The notes under the pieces are model-generated. The model saw only the letters and a program-made list of their open reading frames with translations, searched no databases and had not been told where the DNA came from. Positions 7,611-14,077 of a DNA stretch of 37,152 bases are shown piece by piece. Each line of letters starts with the position of its first letter. Position 1 is the first letter of the stretch. Both the position numbers and the translations under genes were made by a program. Source of the DNA: CAZFNQ01 sp964520375 (lineage in GTDB: Bacteria > Patescibacteriota > Saccharimonadia > Saccharimonadales > JANWIN01); contig CAZFNQ010000004.1 in NCBI GenBank assembly GCA_964520375.1, forward strand, positions 1 through 37,152, in the 5' to 3' direction.

Positions 7611-8261
7611 TTACTTGGAGAAACGGCGTTCCATTGTTAGCGAGGATGTCGGATAGGCTCCGATTCGGCGCAAGCGGCTAGGTCGCCTGGCTTTTATTTG
7701 TGTCGCGTAAATTTGCTGAATAGGTTGGACTGGCAAACTCTGCTCCAGAGGTGGCAACGGCGCTGGTAACGGCTGAGTAGCCTGCCCTATTGGCGTTTGT
7801 TGAACGGGAGTCTGAACATACTGAACAACGGGTTGCACAGCAATTGGCTGGTCGCTGGTCTGAATAGATTGGTGACGTAATTCCATAACTCTTTCTTGAA
7901 GGTATGAAGTCAAAGATCTTAATTGTTTTTTACTGAACGACGTGAAGCGCAAAATTTTATTTAGGGTTCTAACAGATAGAGTTGCATCCATTAGCCGAGC
8001 ACAATAATCTAGCTCAGCAATCATGTCGAAGCGCACATCCTCCATACTTAGGTACCAGATTTTTTTATCAATCAGCAGTAATCGCCTATCAGTTGCTACC
8101 AGTAGACAAAAACCGCCGTCATAACGGCCATTAACAGCATTGGTTATTTGCTCATCATGGGAGAGTACATCCTTTAATTCGATTACCTCTGCTCTTTGCC
8201 ATAATCTATTGTGTATACCTACTCTGCTAAGTTGGAGCTCGATTTCTGCTAGTGCTTTCAT
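7611..8261 (-). CDS. Bacterial PH-like domain protein with Pro/Gln-rich tail
   Basis: The 216-residue product has an N-terminal domain of about 130 residues that looks like a short bacterial pleckstrin-homology (YokE-type) domain: strand patterns GGFCLLVATDRRLLLIDKK and IWYLSMEDVRFDMIAELDY, then a strand pair around LSVRTLNKILRFTS and a closing helix around LTSYLQERVMEL. Residues about 135-195 are rich in Pro and Gln, and the C-terminus is strongly basic (RRPSRLRRIG). No catalytic residues are evident. The start has an excellent GGGGAGGAG ribosome binding site. It is divergent from the Crp/Fnr gene. A regulatory or membrane-associated role is possible but not shown. Confidence 0.65.
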   Translation of the reverse strand: MKALAEIELQLSRVGIHNRLWQRAEVIELKDVLSHDEQITNAVNGRYDGGFCLLVATDRRLLLIDKKIWYLSMEDVRFDMIAELDYCARLMDATLSVRTLNKILRFTSFSKKQLRSLTSYLQERVMELRHQSIQTSDQPIAVQPVVQYVQTPVQQTPIGQATQPLPAPLPPLEQSLPVQPIQQIYATQIKARRPSRLRRIGAYPTSSLTMERRFSK

Positions 8262-8358
8262 GTTCTCCTCCCCTGATTTACGTTTATATCATGCGCTTAT
8301 AGATAAAAAATTGCAGTTAGGTTAATCACGTAACCATTGGGATATTCGTCACAGTATT

Positions 8359-8386
8359 TGTAAATTTGCAGATTTTATGAAACAAT
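8359..8386 (+). promoter_or_regulatory. Candidate promoter and operator for the Crp/Fnr gene
   Basis: TTGTAA at 8358-8363 and AACAAT at 8381-8386 are 17 bp apart, giving a start close to the ATG at 8396. TGTAAATTTGCA (8359-8370) is a 12-bp palindrome with one mismatched pair and overlaps the -35. A Crp/Fnr-type dimer bound there would block transcription, suggesting autorepression. Both the promoter and the site are weak predictions. Confidence 0.3.
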
Positions 8387-8395
8387 ACAGGTGTT

Positions 8396-9043
8396 ATGCC
8401 TGCCAACCCTAAACAAGTTGCAGCCCTTATCGCTGCTTTTCGGCGAGGGACAAAATTATCTTATCAAAAGGGTGAATACATCATCCGGCCCGGCGAATCG
8501 CAGTCGGGCATTTTTTATATTGAGAAGGGTTTAGTCAAAGCCTTCAACATCAGTAAATATGGTGAGGAAAACTTGCTAATTATCCGTAAGAAAGAAGAGA
8601 TCTTTCCAATGATTTGGGCAATAACCGGACAGGAGCGCAGTATTATCTACCAAACTCTGAGCCCTACCACCGTTTGGCGGATCGGTCGCGAAGATTTTGT
8701 AGACTATACCAAAACCGATGCCCAAGCCTTGCAGACTGTTTTGGATATGGCAATAGAGATGTATAGGCGGCATTCAGAACGCATACTCAATCTGCAGTAC
8801 CGGTCTGTACGCGAACGTTTGATATCTTTTTTGTTAACTACATCTAGCCGTTTTGGTGAGAAAAAAGACAGTGAAATGTTTTTGAACGTGCCACTACGCC
8901 AACAAGACATTGCCAGCTCTATAAATGCTAGTCGCGAAACAACCAGCCGTGAATTAGCCTATCTGGAGCGTAAAGGCCTGGTTGCGCTGGATCCGCCGTA
9001 TATAACCTTACTCAACACAAAGCAGTTGCAAGACTATCTATAA
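8396..9043 (+). CDS. Crp/Fnr family transcriptional regulator
   Basis: The 215-residue product has a cyclic-nucleotide-binding-type beta roll (about 15-120; YQKGEYIIRPGESQSGIFYIEKG is the classic start), a dimerisation helix (about 118-145) and a winged helix-turn-helix. The recognition region LRQQDIASSINASRETTSRELAYL (about 167-190) fits the family. The phosphate-binding cassette of cAMP-responsive CRP is not conserved, and the N-terminal cysteines of Fe-S Fnr proteins are absent, so the signal is unknown. It is a stand-alone gene, convergent with the phosphoribosyltransferase gene with eight bases between them. Confidence 0.88.
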   Translation: MPANPKQVAALIAAFRRGTKLSYQKGEYIIRPGESQSGIFYIEKGLVKAFNISKYGEENLLIIRKKEEIFPMIWAITGQERSIIYQTLSPTTVWRIGREDFVDYTKTDAQALQTVLDMAIEMYRRHSERILNLQYRSVRERLISFLLTTSSRFGEKKDSEMFLNVPLRQQDIASSINASRETTSRELAYLERKGLVALDPPYITLLNTKQLQDYL

Positions 9044-9051
9044 GTTTAGAT

Positions 9052-9705
9052 TCAGCGCCAGTGCTCAACAATATTTTCGACCATCTTAATGATAGCTTGG
9101 TGGCTGGGTAAAGTGTTATCGTCATAGTAATGATTGGTATCAATGTAGTTATCTACCACGCTCAGACAATGGATTTCATCGGTTAAAATATGCATCCTAT
9201 CAACCGCTGTAATTGTTGCCAGTGGTACAGCGGCAATTAGCTTACCAACCTCTACGGATTTTAGGTAATCAACCACAGCTTCCAGCGAAAAGCCTGTACT
9301 CAGGCCATCCGATACTAAGATAATGTTGCGCCCGCGTAGTAGATCTTTGCGTATAAGTCCACTTTTGCCCATTAGCCGGTGTAAACGATGGAGTTTTTCA
9401 AGTTTGAGTTGTTCAATATAGTGGTGATACTCCATATCAAACTCTTCCAGCTCACCCGGAGAGTACATGTTGTTGTAGGTAAAAATACCATCTTGATCAA
9501 TTACTGCCACCGGGTCTATCTCCCCCGGTAATTCTATAGGTGCAGTCATTAGCAATGTCAGCGGACAATGCAGTTTTGAAGCAATTTGCATTCCTACCAC
9601 CACGCCACCATCACTTAAAGCAATAATGGTAGTGTTGCTGCCGCTATACTTACTCAGTCCGTCGGCGAGTTGACTTCCGGCGTCAGCGCGGCTTTTAAAA
9701 TACAT
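9052..9705 (-). CDS. Phosphoribosyltransferase-family protein
   Basis: The 217-residue product has a type I PRTase fold. The N-terminal strand-loop IIALSDGGVVVGMQIASKL is followed by LTLLMTAPIELPGE and by the diphosphate-binding motif region IILVSDGLSTGFSLEAVVDYL, where the usual paired acidic residues read SDG. A final strand-helix pair follows (KLIAAVPLATITAVDRM). An insertion of helical sequence (about 85-120, HHYIEQLKLEKLHRLHRL) sits between core strands. The substrate cannot be told; related proteins are often annotated only as PRTase domain proteins. It is the last gene of the rpsF operon, 12 nt after tlyA. Confidence 0.75.
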   Translation of the reverse strand: MYFKSRADAGSQLADGLSKYSGSNTTIIALSDGGVVVGMQIASKLHCPLTLLMTAPIELPGEIDPVAVIDQDGIFTYNNMYSPGELEEFDMEYHHYIEQLKLEKLHRLHRLMGKSGLIRKDLLRGRNIILVSDGLSTGFSLEAVVDYLKSVEVGKLIAAVPLATITAVDRMHILTDEIHCLSVVDNYIDTNHYYDDNTLPSHQAIIKMVENIVEHWR

Positions 9706-9717
9706 ACAAGCAGTGTA

Positions 9718-10440
9718 CTACAAGGCCTTAAGCAGATAAAAGCGTTCTTGGTTACCCTTTTGACCGCTAACTTTAGAATCCATTTTAGCGACTGGCTTGA
9801 ACAATTTTTGTACCCAATTTTCGAAGTCCTTAAATATCTGTCGTCTGATGTGTTCATTTTTAATAACACCTCTGTTTTTTTGACTATTTTGGCCGGTTTC
9901 AAATTGTGGTTTTACCATGGCTAAAACTAAGGTCGTGGGTCGGCAAAGCGTTTTTACGGCGGGTAAAATTTTGGCCAAAGGTATAAACGAAACATCAATT
10001 AACACAATATCTACGTTGGGTGACTGCCCTTTCACAAAATCACGTATGTCGGTTTGCTCATGTAACTCTACGCGTTTATCGGTTCTAAGACTCGGGTGCA
10101 ATTGGTCAGTACCAACATCAACGGCAATAACTTTTCTAGCACCATGCTTTAGAGCATAGTCGCTAAATCCGCCAGTACTGGAGCCAACATCAAGTACGAT
10201 TTTATTCTTAAAATCTAGCTTAAGGGGTTCAGCAACAGATGCTAGCTTGAGTGCGGCCCGGGATACATATTGCTCGTTTGTTTTTAATTTAATTTTGTCA
10301 TTAATTCTAACTGGCTGACCCGGTTTAGTAACAATTTGGTCGTTAACGCTCACAAGCCCTAATCTTATATGCGACTGAGCTTGGCTGCGAGTTGGTATCA
10401 AACCCTGTTCGACTAGTTCTCTATCTAATCTTTTGCTCAT
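9718..10440 (-). CDS. tlyA: TlyA family 2'-O-methyltransferase (S4 plus FtsJ-like domains)
   Basis: TlyA enzymes methylate ribose 2'-hydroxyls in 16S and sometimes 23S rRNA and can appear as hemolysins in older annotation. The 240-residue protein has an N-terminal S4 RNA-binding domain (RLDRELVEQGLIPTRSQAQ, residues 4-22) and a Rossmann methyltransferase domain starting with VLDVGSSTGGFSDYAL (about 82-97), the SAM-binding motif I. VDIVLIDVSF supplies the acidic residue of motif IV. Length and domain order are standard. Its ATG lies three nucleotides downstream of the efp stop, so it is cotranscribed with efp. Confidence 0.9.
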   Translation of the reverse strand: MSKRLDRELVEQGLIPTRSQAQSHIRLGLVSVNDQIVTKPGQPVRINDKIKLKTNEQYVSRAALKLASVAEPLKLDFKNKIVLDVGSSTGGFSDYALKHGARKVIAVDVGTDQLHPSLRTDKRVELHEQTDIRDFVKGQSPNVDIVLIDVSFIPLAKILPAVKTLCRPTTLVLAMVKPQFETGQNSQKNRGVIKNEHIRRQIFKDFENWVQKLFKPVAKMDSKVSGQKGNQERFYLLKAL

Positions 10441-10443
10441 GGT

Positions 10444-11010
10444 CTAGTTTTTCAGACGTTCTCGGTAAGCTTTCGTAGTAGTGTCGACACTTATAATATC
10501 GCCGGTTTTAATAAAGGCCGGTACTTTTATAGTTATGCCGGTTTCGAGCTGGGCGTCTTTGGTTATAGCACTGCTAGTATCTCCTTTTACTGCGTCTTCA
10601 GCTTGTGTCACTTTAAGTGCCACGTTTTTAGGCAGTTCTACATTAATTACACTGCCTTTAAATAGCTGCAGTTGTACTGTGCTACCATCTTTCATTAAAT
10701 CAACCAGCTCTTTAATACTGCTGGTCGGTATTTCAAACTGCTCGTAGCTTTTCTCATCCATGAAATGTAAGCTTGTGCCGTCACTATATAGGTACTGTGC
10801 AGTCTTATTTGTTATCTCAGCCGCCTCAAGCGTTTCGTTTCCCTTGAAGGTTTTATCCATAACTTTACCATCGATTACGCTTTTAATTTTGACGTTTACT
10901 ATTGAACCGCCCCGCCCCATAACTTTTTGGCTATAGTCAACAACCCGGTATGGTATTCCATCCAGTTGAAAGACTTGTCCCTTCTTAAGATCTGTTACGC
11001 CAAGTGCCAA
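10444..11010 (-). CDS. efp: Elongation factor P
   Basis: EF-P binds the ribosome between the P and E sites and relieves stalling on polyproline. A TTG at 11010 was chosen: AAGGGA lies seven bases upstream, the product is 188 residues as in E. coli, and MALGVTDLKKGQVF is a normal N-terminus. A longer frame from the TTG at 11037 would overlap rpsR. All three beta-barrel domains are present. The domain I loop tip reads VMGRGG, so Arg33 occupies the modified position (Lys34 in E. coli, Arg32 in Pseudomonas), and the usual Pro two residues before the tip is Met. No EarP-type rhamnosyltransferase lies in the window. Confidence 0.93.
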   Translation of the reverse strand: MALGVTDLKKGQVFQLDGIPYRVVDYSQKVMGRGGSIVNVKIKSVIDGKVMDKTFKGNETLEAAEITNKTAQYLYSDGTSLHFMDEKSYEQFEIPTSSIKELVDLMKDGSTVQLQLFKGSVINVELPKNVALKVTQAEDAVKGDTSSAITKDAQLETGITIKVPAFIKTGDIISVDTTTKAYRERLKN

Positions 11011-11020
11011 AGTTAATCCC

Positions 11021-11224
11021 TTAACCGTTGGATACAAACGGCAGTAAAGCTATATGACGAGCGCGTTTTATGGCTTTGGCCAGGCCTCGTTGCTGGCTCT
11101 CGGTGAGTCCGGTTTTTTTACGGGTTTCAATTTGTCCGTAAATGTTTAAATAGCGCTGTAGGGTTTTAAAATCTTTGTAGTCAAAATAAGGTATATCTGT
11201 TCTCTGCTTAAAAATCTTAGCCAT
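11021..11224 (-). CDS. rpsR: 30S ribosomal protein bS18
   Basis: The 67-residue protein matches bS18: IPYFDYKDFKTLQRYLN followed by GQIETRKKTGLTESQQRGLAKAIKRARHIALLP. bS18 forms a heterodimer with bS6 on the 30S platform, and both genes lie in this operon with ssb between them, the usual bacterial order rpsF-ssb-rpsR. The ATG has an AAGGAG ribosome binding site. The N-terminus is short, as in many CPR S18 proteins. Confidence 0.96.
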   Translation of the reverse strand: MAKIFKQRTDIPYFDYKDFKTLQRYLNIYGQIETRKKTGLTESQQRGLAKAIKRARHIALLPFVSNG

Positions 11225-11261
11225 CTTTATCTCCTTGTTCGGTCAATCTATATTAAACTTC

Positions 11262-11759
11262 TTAAAATGGGATATCGTCGAGGTTAATTGGCTCATCGCC
11301 GATATCTTCTATCTTAACGTCGTCGTCTTTAACCTTTTTACTTGGTTTTGGCTTTTCATCGGAATTGTCATCTGTTTTTTGAGATGATGGAGTTTGATCA
11401 AAACTTGTGTTATCACTACCGCCGGTACCGCGATTATCTAAAAATGTTACGTCATTGGCTAGTACTTCCACCTTGCTGCGTTTTTGGCCGTCTTGTTCCC
11501 AGCTACGGCTTTGCAGGCGGCCAACTACCATACAGCGACGGCCTTTACTTAAGTATTGGGCTACCCGTTCCGCAAGACCGGCCCAGGCTACACAATCAAT
11601 ATAGTCTGTGGCCTCTTGCCACTCACCGCTGCTGTCTTTGTAGCTACGGTTAAGCGCCAAACTAAAGCTGACAACGCTTTGGCCGCTGGGTATTTGTCGC
11701 AGTTCAGGGTCTCGTGTCAGATTACCCATTAGAATTACTTGGTTAAAACTTCGTGCCAT
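11262..11759 (-). CDS. ssb: Single-stranded DNA-binding protein
   Basis: The 165-residue protein has an N-terminal OB fold (ARSFNQVILMGNLTRDPELR, then VVSFSLALNRSY and YIDCVAWAGLAERV) covering about 1-108, a low-complexity acidic and Lys-rich linker, and the acidic tip DDIPF that recruits partner proteins. The ATG at 11759 was chosen because AAGGAG sits five bases upstream; an in-frame GTG two codons earlier is too close to that site. It lies between rpsF and rpsR, the classic position. Confidence 0.96.
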   Translation of the reverse strand: MARSFNQVILMGNLTRDPELRQIPSGQSVVSFSLALNRSYKDSSGEWQEATDYIDCVAWAGLAERVAQYLSKGRRCMVVGRLQSRSWEQDGQKRSKVEVLANDVTFLDNRGTGGSDNTSFDQTPSSQKTDDNSDEKPKPSKKVKDDDVKIEDIGDEPINLDDIPF

Positions 11760-11812
11760 AATCACTCCTTCCAGTCGCTTTAGCTGATAGATAAAAGCCG
11801 CTATCCATTATT

Positions 11813-12208
11813 TTACTCCTCTTCCCTGTTGGAATCAGTATTGGAGTCTTCATCATCGGCATTGGCAGGTGGTTCACCACGTGCTGCCACCTTAGCTCGA
11901 GCAGCTTCAGCTTTAGCCATGGCTTTAATATCCGGTTTAGTAATTAAAAATCTGATTACTTCATCGGCTATATTTAGCAATGCTTCGACTTTGCGCACCC
12001 CCTCAGGCGGTAAGTCTACGGAATAAAAAACATAAACAGCATGATCTTGCTTGTTAATTGGATAGGCTAGCTTACGCTTACCCCAATTATCGGTTTTGGT
12101 AACTTTGCCACCGTTATCCTTAAATATTTTTTGGACCTTGCTCTCAGTTTTTTCCAGGTCAATTTCCAGACCAGGATCATATAACACAGCTATTTCATAT
12201 TGACTCAA
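11813..12208 (-). CDS. rpsF: 30S ribosomal protein bS6
   Basis: The protein begins SQYEIAVLYDPGLE and contains WGKRKLAYPINKQDHAVYVFY, the signature region of bS6. The TTG at 12208 is chosen as start because AAGGAG lies five bases before it; the upstream in-frame ATG at 12223 would place this site inside the coding sequence. At 131 residues it carries an Ala/Lys-rich then acidic C-terminal extension of about 30 residues beyond the core fold. It is the first gene of the rpsF-ssb-rpsR-efp-tlyA-PRTase operon and has a strong promoter at 12280-12308. Confidence 0.95.
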   Translation of the reverse strand: MSQYEIAVLYDPGLEIDLEKTESKVQKIFKDNGGKVTKTDNWGKRKLAYPINKQDHAVYVFYSVDLPPEGVRKVEALLNIADEVIRFLITKPDIKAMAKAEAARAKVAARGEPPANADDEDSNTDSNREEE

Positions 12209-12231
12209 TTTATCTCCTTCCATTGGCTCAT

Positions 12232-12257
12232 GCCTGCAGTCTCAAGAGGATGCAAGC
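12232..12257 (-). promoter_or_regulatory. Hairpin in rpsF leader
   Basis: In the minus-strand transcript, GCTTGCA (12251-12257) pairs with TGCAGGC (12232-12238) around a 12-base loop, inside the 65-nt leader. In many bacteria the S6:S18 complex binds a hairpin in the rpsF leader, so this may be an equivalent element. I cannot see the conserved bulged CCG motif clearly, so the assignment is weak. Confidence 0.3.
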
Positions 12258-12279
12258 TGAAGTTAATAGTGCAATGTTA

Positions 12280-12308
12280 ATTATATTCTATTCGCCCCTG
12301 TTAGTCAA
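12280..12308 (-). promoter_or_regulatory. Strong sigma70-type promoter of the rpsF operon
   Basis: On the minus strand TTGACT (12303-12308) and TATAAT (12280-12285) are separated by exactly 17 bp. Predicted transcription begins near 12273, giving a leader of about 65 nt before the TTG start of rpsF. Confidence 0.8.
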
Positions 12309-12333
12309 CAATCATACTAGTTACCGTAGTAGG

Positions 12334-14013
12334 TTATAAGCCTTCTGATTTATGTAGATAGTCTTCGTATTGCTGCTCTGCCCGCCTACGCAGTATCAAT
12401 CTGACTATAAATCTTATAAGTGCCAGGATAATTACCAATGCAATCAGCAGCTTGAAGATAACAACTACTATTGAAGTTTTCTTTTGCTTACCCATTATCA
12501 CAAACGTTAAGTCACTGCCCGGGTCAACGCTATCACTGAGTGTTTTTTTATCATGACTTAAAACTTTAAGTTTTTCCCAGGAGCCATCATCCTTCTGACC
12601 AAAGTAATCGACTTGTTTTACTCCTGTAAGTGTATTGCGGTCAACTTGAGCACTAAGTACCAATGGTTTTTCAAAACCGGTTACAGTGTTGCCACCAGCA
12701 TCACGGCAGTTTAGGCTATATGGGCCGCTAATAAACTTATAGCCTGCCAAAGCCGGTGGCAATATGTCAGTCGGCGTAATAATATTACAAAATGCATTTG
12801 CGGTCAGTGCGCCGGCTGGTATTAAAATACTAATCACGTTATCGTCAGAAGTTATTGTCGTATCGCTGTCTTTTATGGCGTTAGCCTCAAAGCTATCAAT
12901 AGTTATATCTGTTTGGGCATATTTTGAACCATTGCCTGCTCCATCTATGGCTTTAAGGCGGTAATAGTAATGAACACCGAAGTTGGCAGACTGATCATTA
13001 AAGCTGGTATCTGATATGCTGGTGCTCAAAATATCCCAATTTTGTTTGTCTTCTGATCGATCTAACTGGTAGGCCACCACTTTGACATTATCTTTGGATG
13101 GCTTCCATGTCAGCATGATAGTCTGTGAAGTATTATCAATAGTTGCCTTAAAGCCTGTGGGCGTAGACGGCGGGCTAGTATCTGCTGGCCGAGAAATACC
13201 TGTAATTGGTCTGGGAGTGGGGTTACTACCACCGCTACTACCCCCGCTGCTGCCAGAGCTAGCAGCGTGAACTGTTATAGTTTGGGATTTAGCTGCAGAG
13301 GTACCGCCGCTGTTGGAACAAGTTAAGGTATAGGTAATAGACTGAGCCGGTCTTACTAATAGACTGCCGCTACTACCAAGGCTTTTACGAGTAGACCCAT
13401 AAGCCAGGCTACAAGCTGTGCCATTACTTGACCATGATAACTTTGATGAATTCCCGGCCGTAATTGTGGTTGGGGAAGCAGTAAAATATGAAATGCTTGG
13501 TGGCGGTGTTGGTGAGGTGTAGCGAAAATCCACTCCAGTATCAACGGATCGGTCATACGAATCGGCATTGGCATCACAATATGCAGAAGATGGATTATGA
13601 ATGCAATCCACGCCTGCAACTTGGTACTCATAAGTTGTTAAGGTTGAATGACTAGGTCGGTTATTGGTTACCGGACCGCTCCAGTTGCTAGGTACCCCTG
13701 ATACCACGCGGGCACAGTATAAATAGCCTACACTAATATTAAATGACCAGTAACCGGTGGAATTGGTGGTTGCCCTGTGAGTTGTCCCATGGCTTGAGCA
13801 ACCATAAATTACGACACCCGACCTACCAAGATTGGTACGCGAGTCGTAAACCCTGCCCTTAACAGTAATTCCAGTTGCTGATGAGCTGCGCAATGCTACA
13901 ACTCCAATAACCCCGAATACAACCATTAGAGCAAGTACGGAAAATAGCCTATTAAATTTAAACTTAGATCGATAGGTTTTAGACTTGTGGTGAGTCTTGT
14001 TAATCTTTTTCAC
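12334..14013 (-). CDS. Bitopic surface protein with carboxypeptidase-regulatory-like, Ig-like and fibronectin III domains
   Basis: The 559-residue product has a basic cytoplasmic N-terminus and a membrane helix at about 22-41. A carboxypeptidase-regulatory-like beta domain follows (about 48-110, ITVKGRVYDSRTNLG and TNSTGYWSFNI), then an Ig-like domain (about 172-250), a Ser/Gly linker (252-263) and a fibronectin type III domain (about 279-373). Next is a ZU5-like segment with ISILIPAGALTANAF (about 380-460), and then a second membrane helix (514-540) with a basic tail. The bulk would be displayed outside. Start is GTG with GAGGA nine bases upstream. The function is unknown; adhesion or envelope organisation is likely from the domains. 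It follows ftsK on the same strand. Confidence 0.75.
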   Translation of the reverse strand: MKKINKTHHKSKTYRSKFKFNRLFSVLALMVVFGVIGVVALRSSSATGITVKGRVYDSRTNLGRSGVVIYGCSSHGTTHRATTNSTGYWSFNISVGYLYCARVVSGVPSNWSGPVTNNRPSHSTLTTYEYQVAGVDCIHNPSSAYCDANADSYDRSVDTGVDFRYTSPTPPPSISYFTASPTTITAGNSSKLSWSSNGTACSLAYGSTRKSLGSSGSLLVRPAQSITYTLTCSNSGGTSAAKSQTITVHAASSGSSGGSSGGSNPTPRPITGISRPADTSPPSTPTGFKATIDNTSQTIMLTWKPSKDNVKVVAYQLDRSEDKQNWDILSTSISDTSFNDQSANFGVHYYYRLKAIDGAGNGSKYAQTDITIDSFEANAIKDSDTTITSDDNVISILIPAGALTANAFCNIITPTDILPPALAGYKFISGPYSLNCRDAGGNTVTGFEKPLVLSAQVDRNTLTGVKQVDYFGQKDDGSWEKLKVLSHDKKTLSDSVDPGSDLTFVIMGKQKKTSIVVVIFKLLIALVIILALIRFIVRLILRRRAEQQYEDYLHKSEGL

Positions 14014-14077
14014 TTTAGCTGATCCTCAGCCTCACATGTTATATGCCCTAATATACCAGATCTATGTCTGTTCAATG

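Noticed and set aside
11011..11037. Longer efp frame from TTG at 11037
   Set aside because: It would overlap the rpsR 3' end and place the AAGGGA site inside the gene; the TTG at 11010 fits both the site and the family length.
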